In this document: one piece after another, positions 47,491 through 58,499 of the stretch
How the letters are laid out: every line of letters starts with the position of its first letter
How positions within the stretch are numbered: position 1 is the stretch's first letter
DNA from: Massospora cicadina
Lineage: Eukaryota; Entomophthoromycota; Entomophthoromycetes; Entomophthorales; Entomophthoraceae
DNA: 64,000 nt
Direction: 5' to 3'
NCBI GenBank assembly: GCA_022478985.1
Contig: JAKSZP010009201.1
Location: 310,001-374,000 of the forward strand
The notes under the pieces: generated by a model
Database searches by the model: none
Seen by the model: only the letters and a program-made list of their open reading frames with translations
Told to the model about the DNA's origin: nothing
Made by a program: the position numbers and the translations under genes

Positions 47491-47879
47491 CGCATGAAAT
47501 AGAGGACCAGAGACCTTCCTAACCAGATCTATGAGTACAACAGTATTCTGCTACAAGCTGCGAGCGCTTTAAGCATACCTTCAAGGCATCAGTTCATATT
47601 AGGGACGGAGCTTGAAATTGAAATCTAGAAGGTTTATACGGGAAGATTATGGGGCTCTACCAGCAATCATGGCTTAAACCCCGTGTAGCTCCTGGGTTAT
47701 TGTTGCTAGGGCACAGGGAAATTAAAATATTAATCTCAAACCTACATAAGGAGTCTATGATGGTTTAAAGACACCAAGTTGTGGCTTATTTACACCAGAC
47801 CCATATTGAAGAGGTTTATTGATTTCACAATTTTGGGTCTTAAGAGGACCTTGGCCTACTAGTATAAAACCCTTTTGGC

Positions 47880-48660
47880 GTGCTGACAGTGACCCGTGGG
47901 AAGCTTTGACTGGGAATTTAGAGGGACAGAAGAATAGGGTGATGGCCCTGTTTGAAAAGTATCAAGTAATATTCACATCCACCAACCACAGCTTAGGATG
48001 TGCGCAGGTGGTAGTGCATTGGGTGGAAACGAGCAATCACTCCCCCTCATTTGTTCACGACCTATTTTGCGCTCAAAAGCTGCAGAGGAAGTTGTCTCCG
48101 ATGAAGTAGACCAATTGATTAAACGAGGGATATTATAGCCATCCAATAGTCTGTGGGCAATGCTGTTGCTTATTTTTAAAGAAAAGGATGGCACCAACTG
48201 TGTGGTTATTGACACAGGAAGACCAATAGCAGCAAAAAATTTCCCCTACCATGGATTGACAATACTTTAATTTGATTAAGAGTGGCCAATTATTCTTTTT
48301 CCACGGATTTGATATTGGGGTACTGGCAGATCGAGTTGCCAGCGACAGAATGGGAGAAATGCTCTGTAAACACCTCTAAGGGGTTGTTCCAACCCACACG
48401 TATGCCCCAAGGGCTATTTAACGCCCCAGCTACGTTTAAGAGGGTGGTGGACACAATACTAGGTGCTTGAAGCTATCCTGCGTCTAGTTTAAAACAATAA
48501 TATCAATGTATTCTTTCAGACGTTCAAGGAACATCTGTACTATTTTGAAAATAGTGTTCCACCGCCTTACTGATGATAACATCAATATCAAGCCTTGGAA
48601 GTGTCTTTTTAAGGAACAATTATAATACCTCAGGTTTGTAGTGGACTTAAAAGGAATTAA
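47880..48660 (+). pseudogene. Element D reverse transcriptase remnant
   Basis: IKRGIL near 48118; LLIFKEKDGTNCVVID near 48168; then DLILGYWQIELPATEWEKCS near 48308, NTSKGLFQPTRMPQGLFNAP near 48368, and ATFKRVVDTILGA ending at 48470. The YLDD segment near 48490-48520 is eroded (NNNINVF). TFKEHLYYFENSV follows near 48517. Frame breaks at several points. Confidence 0.8.
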
Positions 48661-48799
48661 ATCAGCTGGCAAAGGGTGGATGCCATACGGAAGATGACTC
48701 ATCCCAGCAATAAGTGAGATATACAAGTGTTTCTTGGAATGGTTGGGTACTACCAGCAGTTCATTTCTAACTTCAGTTGTATTGAAGCACCGCTCTTTG

Positions 48800-49330
48800 A
48801 GTTATTAAAGAAGAACGCCACTTTTTGATTGGACTGAATGATGTAAAACGCTTTTGATGCCTTGCAGAATGTTGGTGAGCGCGCCCATTTTGCAATATCC
48901 CAACTTTAAACAATTCATAGTGCAAATGGATTCATCCATTTCTGCTGTAGGGGCAGTATTATCCTTGAAGAACGATGAGGACATAGAGCACCCTGTCACA
49001 TTTTGTAGTCAAAACTTAAATTTCATTAATAGAATTACACTTTGACCAAGAGGCAGCGCTTAGCGGTGATATATGCATATAAAAATTTCTGGGTATATCT
49101 TCATGGGGTGAAAACTAAGTGGTAATTAAGCATCCTTGCATTGACTTCAGAATCTTCGTGAACCTGAAGGATGGCTTTCATGATGGGCATTGAAGCTCCA
49201 ACCACAAGAATTTGAGATAGTACACCAGGAAAGGGGCGAATCTTTAAAATGCAGACTGTCATTCACAGTTACCAACGTTTTCCATTATGGTGGATTTGGA
49301 CAACATCATATATGAGAAAATGGTGTGTAA
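48800..49330 (+). pseudogene. Element D RNase H remnant
   Basis: ILQYPNFKQFIVQMDSSISA near 48885-48945 is the first block (catalytic Asp present in QMDSS), then AVGAVLSLKN and IEHPVTFCSQNLNF. After a frameshift, RQRLAVIYAYKNFWVYLHGV near 49055-49110 is the second block, with the Glu lost (KE to RQ). Confidence 0.75.
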
Positions 49331-49439
49331 AATACCATGACGAACTAAAACATGTGATCCAGGAGGTAAATGAGCTTAGACAAGATACTTTCTTGTTCAA
49401 TGGGAACTATATAAGAAGATTAGATTAGTGACGCTGAGT

Positions 49440-50440
49440 TTTCCAAAGCTCTTCGCCAGGCCAGAAATTATCTTGGATGCACATGGCGATAGGACATGGA
49501 GTGTTGCAGAAAACGTTGGAGTTTCTGCAACCCTGCTACTATTGGGAGAGCAAGCATTATGACGTGCTGGAGAAGGTTTGTTGTTGTCATCAGTGCCAAG
49601 TTGAGAAACGTTGCCACAAAAAGACCACTAAACAACTGGTTAGGCCCTGTTTTGCATGTCATACTGTTTCTCTTGATGTGCTGGGGCCTTTGCCAACTGG
49701 CACAGACCAATATAAGTATATAATATTAGCAATTGATAATTTGACAAGATGGGTGGAAGCAAGAGCGAACAATTATCTAAGGGATGTCACCACAACCAAG
49801 ATTATCATGAAGTGTGTCATACTGTGACATGATTGTCTGCAGTTTATCCTTACGGACAATGAATCCAATTTAATGTCGCATATCCTGCCCAAGTTGGATG
49901 AACTGATGGCAATCTGTGAGGTCTTAACTACACTATAACACCCTGAATCTAATGGAATGGTGGAATTTGTCAACGGAACATTTGTAAGCATCTTCTACAA
50001 GCTTGTAAAGGAATGGCCTCTCAATGGAGTACCCATGTATTCACTGCTTTCTTTGTGTATATCGGCTACCACTTGTCAACCTGAAAGACTCCTTTTCAAT
50101 TTCTCTATGGCAGACATACATTTTTGTCTGCTCTGCTTTACTCCTGTGTGGAAGATACTGGCGGACTAGAACCCCAGTATTATCTGACCAATTTAAGAAA
50201 CACAACGATAAGACTACAAATGTAAGCATATTATAACAGCTTAGCAAAGAAGTTTTATGGTCAGGAGACTACCCAAACTAGACGTAGCAGACTCATAAAG
50301 TTTGCTGTAGGAGATCATGTCTTGTCTTACGATCAACATGGATTTGAAAATAGCAAGCTTGCTAACATTTGGAAAGGGTTATTTAAATAATCAAAAAAAC
50401 TGGTATCAATGCCTAACCATTAAGAAACCCACGGGTGGTT
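49440..50440 (+). pseudogene. Element D integrase
   Basis: The frame 49477-49827 is open for 116 codons: MHMAIGHGVLQKTLEFL with the zinc-binding His residues, CCCHQC with the Cys pair, then TVSLDVLGPLPTG (first catalytic Asp), YIILAIDNLTRWVEARA. Next, after a stop, FILTDNESNLMS (second Asp, near 49842) and HPESNGMVEFVNGTF near 49940-49985 (Glu present). No chromodomain seen. The C-terminal part to 50440 is weak. The catalytic triad residues are all visible in one frame or another. Confidence 0.82.
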
Positions 50441-50520
50441 GGATTATCAACCAAGTTTATGCGAAGTTCCTCTGAGCATACAAGCAATAAAAGCTTATCA
50501 TCCAGTTAAGGTAGTAATTT

Positions 50521-50981
50521 TGAGAATTTTTTATGAATGATAGGTCTTATATCTGGCGGATTGTATCATATAAATTGAGGTGAGCCTTAAGATTGAGTGG
50601 AAGATTATATTGATGTGAAGCGAAATTGATTGTAGTACTGATAGTTTGGCAAATCAAAGAATTTCTTCCAAGGCCTTGAGAGAACAAAAACCCCTAAAAT
50701 TTTAAATATAGAAAATTACTAAGCAGAAGGGTTGAATTAACTAGGAATACTGAGGATAAGAGTTGAGCATTTGGATGAGAAAAGGAAGGTTTTTGAGTAG
50801 TTAGCAGAGATAGTCTGTGTTTTATATATAATAAAAGTGTCATTTGGGGCAATAACTTAATATTTTATATCAGTTTCTTATTAAAAATTTTTGATATTCA
50901 TATTGTCAGTCCGTTGCTCAGTATTCGATTAACCAGTGCAACCTGCATAGTGGATTTAAGCTATACCGCCAAAAGTTAACA
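50521..50981 (+). repeat. 3' LTR of element D
   Basis: Partner of 36563-37028. Starts TGAGAATTTTTTATGAATG, ends AAAAGTTAACA, followed by the target copy ACTCA. Confidence 0.9.
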
Positions 50982-50986
50982 ACTCA

Positions 50987-51420
50987 GTTGCCTATTTTCC
51001 CACAAGTTTGCTTCATACCAACAGTCCTAGTCCATTTAAAATAAGAAACTGGATGCTGTTGAATGGTCTCTTACCCACTGGTGGTACCTTCTTCAGGGCG
51101 TGCAGCATGAGGTGACCATGCAGATGGATCATCAAGCTCTGATGTATTTCAGGAAACCGTAGAAGTTGGCGCATCATCAGGCCCAGACATATCACCTCTG
51201 TAGTTTTTAAATTCAAATATGAGTTTGTGAAAGGGGAATTTATGTCTTTCTCAAATTTTTGAGTCACAAGCCTGCGGTGAATCCAATGGAGGCGGAATGA
51301 GCAGTAGTTAACCACAGGAATTATGTTAACCCAAATCTTAACTATTGCTCCTCTCACAATTTCAGTGGTAAATTGGGCTCCATATATGCTCTGGCCTCTA
51401 GCTTATTAGCAGGCTAAATG
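50987..51420 (+). pseudogene. Element B RNase H, second part after D
   Basis: VAYFPT opens at 50987, in frame with LEHP before D. Then HEVTMQMDHQALMYFRKP near 51108-51160 is the third RNase H block with catalytic Asp (MDHQ), followed by KLAHHQAQTYHL and KYEFVKGEF. Near 51265 LSHKPAVNPMEAE fits the usual L-S-R-K-P linker that ends RNase H. Confidence 0.75.
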
Positions 51421-51559
51421 GCTTTTTCAGAGGTTTTAGATTTGGACCAGATGGCACTTTTAATGCATAAGCGCTTCCACTATTCCTTGGTGGAAGGGAA
51501 ATAATTCAGTATCAATCAAGGCTGTGGGTGACGCTCTATCTCTGTGACTAGTTATTAGG

Positions 51560-52082
51560 GCGCACCACAACGCCCCCCAGTAAGAATCTGGGAACTGTGA
51601 CATTCGCGCGGGTTAGGTGGATATATTTTTTAAGAATGGTTTCCTTTTTTCCCTGCATCAAGCGGAGGGCCCATGGACCTCGGTGTCCATCAAACTTTAT
51701 TGTAGGGCTTCTCAGCTCTTATGGATCTACTGCCATTATGGTGGTCATTGACCTCTTTAGTAATTTACGCCCTATTCATCCTTTATTCCTCTACCATCAA
51801 TTCTGAAAATTTGGCCTAGCTCTTCGTGCACTTGTGTTTTCAATTTTTGTTACCACAGTAGATCATAAGTAACAGTTGGGCTTAGTTTACAGCGCAATTT
51901 TGGAACATATTTCCGGTGGTATTTTAGGTTACGCTAAATTGCTCAACTGCATACTGTCCTCATTTGGATAGTTAAATGGTCAGGTTAACCAGATTCTTAA
52001 GTAGTACCTTTGCTGTTACACTGTAGCCATACAGGACCATAACAAATGAACGCACGCTTGCATAATTTGCATATAATACTGG
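51560..52082 (+). pseudogene. Element B integrase fragment, truncated
   Basis: After several frameshifts: FFKNGFLFSLHQAEGPWTSV near 51628-51690 (H: GKNGLLHPLQQAEGPWTSVS), then IMVVIDLFSN near 51740. DNA similarity to H continues (GGTTAACCAGATTCTTAA near 51980 against GGTTAATCAAGTTCTTAA in H) until about 52082, where it stops abruptly. No chromodomain or LTR follows. Confidence 0.7.
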
Positions 52083-53288
52083 TTTTTAAAACTTTTGGAG
52101 CTGGTAGTGAATCAATTGCGCACAAACTGAAAAATTTGTGATTTGTTTTCTCTGTCTGAATAATAATTGCTTCAGCTCTTTGTTTAAATGCACAGATTGC
52201 CTTGTATGTGCATTGTTTGACTTAAAGATAATGGATTATAATGGGCAGTAGTATTATGAAGACTACTACTCTAGTTGAGCTTTTTATAGTAAAGATAGTT
52301 ATTAGATCCAATGCCAACCTAACGCCTGTCCTAATCTTGATAATATTCTAGAATAACAGTAGGGACTTTTTTCTTACTTTGGTAGAAATTAATCTACTTG
52401 GTTATGAGATTCTTCCTATCACTTCTTACATGCAGAGCCTATGGAGATCACAACAATAATATAGACAAAGTATCTTCCTGTTCTTTCATCTTTAATCACA
52501 AGACCAAACAGTCTAGTTAATAAAAGTATTTTATCTTGATCAGATCTTATTGTGTTTAATTTATTATAAAAATTAAAAAGTGTATTGATAGGAATTCAAC
52601 ACTTACCTTTTTGTTTGGCGCACAATTGGGAACATCATCCATTGCTGATGAATTAATCCTCCAGTATTGCGTAAATCAGTTATTTTCTTCATCAAACTAA
52701 TTGAGTTCTCTCAACCTTTGAATGCAACCTTTTCTGAGTTGAAACAAAGAACGAGTCTTAACATATTCGCTCACTCTATCAAATTACCATTATTTGGTAA
52801 CGACCCTCTTAGGTAATGGGACACTTACCCATATTCATCGGGTTATGATCCAAAAAAGGTTAACTCCTAAGCTTCTCTAACTCACTTGGCATTACTCAGC
52901 AGAATACTCATAAAACCCTTAGTTGATTAAAATAAAATCAATTGTCTCTTAGATGTCAATTAAGTTATCAATAATGAAATTAGCTTCTAATCACTTGTTT
53001 ATTGTCAGAGATCAACCTGACAAAACCCTCATCAATAAAGTGGATTGTAATCTGGCGAATCTATAAACTTCACTGAGAATCTTTCAATGAACAATAAATA
53101 TTGTATATACAATATAGAGCTCCAACATCCACTAGAAGGTAGATTTTCCTAGTGGACAAGCAGATGAATTATAGCCAATGAAGTTGGGTAAGGCGAGAAA
53201 ATAACTAACACATCCTCCCGCTTGACCAGATTATCCAGAAATAAATAGTTCAAGGGGCATACGCTACTTCATTCTTACTGAGTCTGCC
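52083..53288. other. Unassigned AT-rich stretch after the truncated end of B
   Basis: About 1.2 kb with no open frame above 60 codons, no match to the LTRs of B or H, and no recognised repeat. TTGTATATACAA at about 53101 is a short palindrome. It may be older insertion DNA or host spacer. Confidence 0.5.
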
Positions 53289-53293
53289 AGCAT

Positions 53294-54184
53294 TGTCATG
53301 TTTACAAGACTTTATAGAAGGCACCAACACCAAGAACAAGGCTGGGCGACAAGAGGCCCAGAAGGTTAAACTTAAGACCCTTCCTGACATCAAGTACACC
53401 TCTGATCAACGCTGGGTACAAGCCAGATATGCCCAGGTTTGTACAAGTGAGGTGTAAAACGCCCAGCCCCTTGTTTAGCTCAAGCGTTAAAACGGACAAG
53501 CTATCTAATGAATGACGATGGTACAATCCAGTTAATTGTTGAACCAGGATCCAAATCACATTACATTTATAAATTTACAAGGTTTGATCAGGTACAGCTT
53601 CAATTGATCGTTCTAGTAAGGTACATAACAAAGTTTATTACCCTTTCAGATGGAAGCTTGTGCCTATTGGTGCACCAAGACACGAGACCACTTCTGCCAA
53701 CACAGATTTTCTCAAAATTTGTTTATGTTCGCTAGAGAATAATGTATCTCATTGGTCATCATACCAATAAACCCCTTTGTCATTTTACATCTTTACATAT
53801 GTAGACTTGGGAGCACCTGTGCGTGGACCTCTTTAAGGAGGTCTTGCAACGTGTGATTCAATTTATTCTTTTATATCTATTACATCTTCTGGTACACCTC
53901 TGGGCCTACCCAGTTCCCTTCAAAACCGGTCACCAGTGCACCATACCACTGTACCAAACTTGGTTTTGAACAGCCCTCTAGGGCACAGACAAGTTTTTGA
54001 AAATACCTCACTTATTATCACCATAACTGTGCTCAACACCCTCGCCATGATTCTCTAAAGTTCCAGCGCCCTCTGCTGGGCTAATTCAATTTATATAACT
54101 ATGAATACTAGCTCCCTTGCGTTAGTCCTGTGCACCAAGCACCACCACGCTGAGTTTTTGAGTGTTATAGACACTCTCTTGACA
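53294..54184 (+). repeat. Solo LTR F of the C/G family
   Basis: Starts TGTCATGTTTACAAGAC, ends ATAGACACTCTCTTGACA. The first 180 bp match the start of G's LTR on the opposite strand (both contain AAGGCTGGGCGACAAGAGG). 891 bp. Flanks AGCAT (53289-53293) / AGCAC (54185-54189) match at 4 of 5. No internal region on either side, hence solo. It encodes QRWVQARYAQV near 53410-53445, the conserved LTR tail. Confidence 0.82.
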
Positions 54185-54189
54185 AGCAC

Positions 54190-54727
54190 GGCTTAAATTT
54201 ATAGTTCTCTTGATCAAACTCCATTCCTTACTTGATGCTTTTCTGGTTAGCCCTTCTTTTTTGCACATTTCCATTACTTGTCCTCCTCGCCTCTCCCTTT
54301 AGAAACCGCGGTTCCCATGGCCACATGCTGTGCCAGCCTAGTTTAGGTTTTCTTGCCAATAAAAAGGTCTTAAAAGCTTGTTTTACCTCGGGGTGAAGTT
54401 AGATAAGACTTAATCATTTAGGGGATCTTCTCATGAAGCTTATCCGATTTCTTGTTCCCTATACTCCCCCAGGCTGGGCTTCATTTACTTAAGGGACTAG
54501 TCCCAGAAAATTTTAGTTTCAACACATCCTGATTCTACCAATCTGTTTGTTTCTTTCTGTGCCTTGTGACTAGTTTAGTTCTGCTTGACATCACTTTTGA
54601 GTGATTTTGATAAAAAGGTAACATTAATTTTCCACCGCCTCCTAGACTGTATCAGTTTTCCATTTTTGTCTGCGGATCCACCACCTGCTGCCCAGTGTGG
54701 TGCAGCAGTGCTCCACCTGCTAGCATT
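54190..54727. other. Unassigned spacer between solo LTR F and element G
   Basis: About 540 bp. The open frames here are parts of antisense frames running out of G's LTR. No repeat or gene recognised. Confidence 0.5.
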
Positions 54728-55564
54728 TTTAAGGAGAGTGTCTATAACTCTCCTGTTTCCAGCGTGGTGGTGCACAGTGCACAGAGCCAATGCAAGTAAA
54801 CTAGCCGTTAGTGCTATATCTACTATTTCCCAGCAGAAGGTGCTGGAGCAATAATAACTAAAGAAAAGAAGTGTGATAAGTAACAATCCAAAAATGTCAC
54901 AGTGCACAAGGAGAGAAGGGGTAAACGCCCCAGGTTGGAGGGTACCTGGGCGAACCAATGGTGCACGAGGTGATAATCTCATTGTGTTCAAAATGGAATG
55001 GTTATTGTGGCATGAGACCTCCACAAAGGGGTCTGCGCACAGGATCATCTGAAGTAACATTTCAATATAATAGAAAACGGGGAAATTTGTTGGGAAAGTT
55101 GACCAACAAGGAGTATTGGTCACAAAAACATATTTAAGCTGAGTGGGGTATTATGGGTCTGCAAAAGTGTGCCCAAGACTTGACGCTCTAATAGGCAAAT
55201 GCTCCTATCTGATTTGGTATAATACACCATAACTGCTTTCACTAAAATAATCGATTGCAGCTGTATTCTACCTGAACTAATATTTTTATAACTCGAATGG
55301 GCTTCAAAACCCCATTTGCCAATTACACGAATTGAACATTCTTTGTTTGTAATGTAGATCATCCGTTTTAAAGCCTGATCCAACACAAGGGGCTGGGCGT
55401 TTTGCACCTCATTAATACCAACCTGGGCATATTTGGCTTCTATCTAGCGTTGTCAAATGTGTGCTTAAGGTCATGAAGAGCCTGAAGTTTCACCTTCTGG
55501 ACCTCTTGTCGCCCAGCCTTATCCTTGACATTGGTTACCACTATTAAGTCATTCAACTATGACA
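54728..55564 (-). repeat. 3' LTR of element G
   Basis: 837 bp. Minus strand starts TGTCATAGTTGAATGAC (55564) and ends ATAGACACTCTCCTTAAA (54728). Aligns with the LTRs of C, F and the solo LTR at 24625. Encodes ARWIEAKYAQVGI near 55470-55430. Confidence 0.85.
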
Positions 55565-55584
55565 TTATCCACTCCTCCTTCTTG
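55565..55584 (-). promoter_or_regulatory. Polypurine tract of element G
   Basis: Minus-strand CAAGAAGGAGGAGTGGATAA lies directly before the LTR start TGTCAT. It is strongly purine-rich and in the expected place. Confidence 0.7.
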
Positions 55585-56960
55585 GGCTCCACCCCTCTTC
55601 CAGGGGCGTTTGTTAAGGAGACGTTATTATAGGCAGGTGACAACTTCATAGCACCAATGGCTGGCTTAGACTTTGATTCCTAAGCCTCAGGAAAATTATT
55701 ATGTAATGGTTTTATCATGTATTGGGAATGTACACAGTCACGTGCTGGCACCCAACTGTCCTCAGCTGCGTCAAACCCCTTACAGGATACCAGGTACTCG
55801 AGACATCTTTTAACATGGCAGGAGGCTATTATTTCCTCCACTTCCCACTCTGGTTCCCCATCCTCAGATAAGCCGTAGAGTCGCAGGTGGGGGCCCTCAA
55901 AAAACAATAATTTGCTCTCATTTAAGATAAAGAAGATCTGGAACGCGGAGGGAAGATCCAACTTTTAAGAGGCATGACCCACCTTCCTTACAACATGGTA
56001 AGGACCAATCCTCTTTGGACCCAGCTCTTTGCATGTCTGCTTGATAGGGATGTTATGCGCATCAAGCATCATTAGATCCACTTCCTTATACACTGGACCC
56101 ATATGGTGCTTACCATCAGCGTGCTCCTTATAAACTATCATAGCCGCCTCTAAGTTTTTGGAAACCCTTTTTTGGATTTTCTGGATGGGTTTTGACAAAG
56201 TCCACTAGCACTTCAACTTTATAACCACAGCTGGGCTCCATGTTGAAGGTGAGGTTAAAACCATGGTTGGCGAAAAAGGGGGAACAACTGATTGAAGAGT
56301 GCAAAGTATTGTTGTAGCTAAACTGGGCCATGGGAAGGTGAGAGACACAATATTTATATCTTTGGAGCGGTGTAGCACCGCAGAAACTGTATAAGCACTG
56401 GTTCACTAGTTCAGTCTGCCCATCTGATTGGAATTGATAGGCAGTTGTTTGGCAGAGGCGAATCTGAAGAGTCTTACACAACTCTTCCCAAAAGACGGAG
56501 GTGTTTAAGGTCCCTGGTCACTAATGATTTTTTGAGGAATTTCATGATTTGTAAACACATGTGTGAAGAAAAGCCTGGCCATCTCAATTGCGTTTATTGT
56601 TGCTCTGCATGGAATATGGTGGGAGAACTTTGTAAAACGGTCCACCACCTGATGGCATCATAGCCATCAGAGGCAGGTAAAACCACAATGAAATCTACTG
56701 ATAGGGAAGTCCAGGGCCCTTCACCTTTTGAACATGCACCAACAACCCCGCTTTAAGTTGACGAGTGGGTACATCTGATTTCAGATTAGGAACTCTTTAC
56801 AATACCCTTCACCTGAGAAGTCAAGCCCTTCCAAATTTAAGGGCATTATATTAATTTAAACGTCTTTGGTCTACCAGAATGACCAATGGTGAGTCCATCA
56901 CAATGATACCAGATGATTTCCAGGCGCAGTGGTCCATCAGGAACCCATAGGCGCCCCTGG
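55585..56960 (-). pseudogene. Element G integrase and chromodomain
   Basis: Minus strand: core TTAYQFQSDGQTELVNQCL near 56445-56390 with the catalytic Glu; MAQFSYNNTLHSSISCSPFF near 56330-56270; GPY module KEVDLMMLDAHNIPIKQTC near 56085, then LGPKRIGPYHVVRKV. The chromodomain, in the open frame 55961-55680, reads EPEWEVEEIIASCHVKRCLE, then GFDAAEDSWVPARDCVHSQ. Chromodomains direct integration to modified histones in known chromoviruses. The N-terminal half of the integrase (56500-56960) is more broken. Confidence 0.82.
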
Positions 56961-57059
56961 ACCACATTATCTCATCCTTCACGTGACAGCCCCTGGAGAG
57001 ATCCTCTTGATTTATAGCTCACTTAGCAAGTATAATAGTATATTTGGTAACTAGCGGCT

Positions 57060-58490
57060 GAGAAAGGGCTTAGGTTCTGAACAAACTGTATTTCTTTGCA
57101 TTTTCCAGAGGTGCAAGCGCATGTGTTTTGCCGAGAAAGTGGGAAGTTGAGATAAGTCTTACTGGTGTAATCATCAACTTGGTGTTATGAACTTCTACCT
57201 CCTTTGGATCAGGAGCTAAAGCAGGGTAGCGGCTCAAAGCATCCGCCAAACCATTCTCCTTGCTTTTGGTGAACTCATAAGATAATGCAAATTGGGCAAG
57301 GGTCTCATGCCAATGGGTCTGTTGTGGGGTTAGGACATGAGGAGCACGGTAGTAAAGTAAGGCACAGTGATCTGTATGTACATGAAAAGGTTGAGAGGAG
57401 CCATGCAAATGTTGACACCAATAAGTTAGCGCCTCCACCACTGCCAATAACTCCTTATCATAAACGGCGTATTTCAACTCTGGCAAAGACATTTTCCTAG
57501 AAAATAGCCCACCGGATGCTCAGTCCCATTTTCACCCACCTGTAACAAGGCAGCCACTATGCCGAAGTTGGAGGCATCAGTTGCCACAATGAACTCCTTT
57601 GAAGGGTCGACATGGCGAAGAACAGACGTGGACAACAGGGTGTACTTCAAGGCTTGGAAAGCGTCCTCTAAAAAGGGGGACCACTGAAGCACCTTGCACC
57701 GCTAGCCTTTTATAATGGCGCTGCCACCTCAGAAAGATTGGGTGTGAACTTCTTGAGGAGCGTACACATCCCCAAAAAGCTCTCGATTCCCTGACCAAGG
57801 TGAGGGTGGGCCACTCATGAATAGTCTTCTCCTTGTCTGGAGTTATCATGTAGCCTTGGTCAAACACGACGTTGCCCAAAAAAGTGACATGGGAATTTAA
57901 AAATTCACACTTGGTAATCTTCAGCGTAAGGAGGGCTGGCTTAACCTCTCTACCACTTTCAAAGATGTACTGCACGGGACTTATGATCAGGTGAAAACAC
58001 TAGGATATCATCCATGTAGGCTACCGCACATACCCCTAACAAGTCCCCCAACGCTGCATCAATGTGGCGTTGAAAAAATAGCAGGGCATTCTCAAGCCCA
58101 AAAGGGCATGACCCAAAACTGGAAAATCTTTTTTCTGGTGAGGAATGTGGTTAATAACTCTTGTCCATTTTTAATCCCAATCTGATTGAACGCATTGAGG
58201 CAAACTAACTTCGAGAAGACCTTCGCCAACTCCACATAGTGTGCAATCTGTGAATCCAAAGGGATGGGATGGAGGTCTGGTACAGTAACATTGTTGTGAT
58301 TCCCATAATCTATGCATGGGTGTATAGTACAATCAGCCTTCTCAACAAAGAGAAGAGGGGAGCAAACAGGGGAGTTCCGCTGAAAAATCGCGCCTTTGGC
58401 TAACTGCTCCTTCACCCACACATTTAACGCCTCCTCCACCAGGATGGTCAAAGCGTAAATAGTAGAAGAAACACGCACCAGATCCACAGT
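57060..58490 (-). pseudogene. Element G reverse transcriptase and RNase H
   Basis: RT: SPVCSPLLFVEKADCTIHPC near 58370, IDYGNHNNVTVPDLHPIPLD near 58310, VFSKLVCLNAFNQIGIKNGQ near 58215, VCAVAYMDDILVFS near 58035-57994 with YMDD intact, FLGNVVFDQGYMITPDKEK near 57880. RNase H: EFIVATDASNFGIVAALLQV near 57600 (Asp intact), YAVYDKELLAVVEALTYW near 57465 (Glu intact), HVHTDHCALLYYRAPHVL near 57385, and GLADALSRYPALAPD near 57250. Only a few frameshifts separate the blocks. Confidence 0.88.
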
Positions 58491-58499
58491 GAGTTTGAA

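Larger units (their letters stand above)
36563..50981 (+). mobile_element. Ty3/Gypsy element D with both LTRs, inserted in B's RNase H and split by E
   Basis: LTRs at 36563-37028 and 50521-50981 (466/461 bp) in the same orientation. Target duplication ACCCA (36558-36562) / ACTCA (50982-50986), 4 of 5. Joining B across D gives GAA CAC CCA GTT GCC TAT, in frame (E-H-P-V-A-Y). Without E (38424-45563) it would be about 7.3 kb. It has gag, protease, RT, RNase H and integrase and I see no chromodomain. The primer site is shared with E, so D and E are of one lineage. Confidence 0.9.
26786..52082 (+). mobile_element. Ty3/Gypsy element B, split by elements C and D; 3' end missing
   Basis: Same family as H: B's 5' LTR aligns with H's 3' LTR, and B's RT and integrase fragments match H (VNIN, then SPIIFA, then YGHL in both). 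Pieces: LTR 26786-27988; gag/protease/RT 27989-29869; RT/RNase H 35811-36562; RNase H/integrase 50987-52082. Removing C (29870-35810) and D (36563-50981), each with one target copy, rejoins the domain order and frame. Similarity to H ends abruptly at about 52082, within integrase. No 3' LTR was found to the right. Confidence 0.8.
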
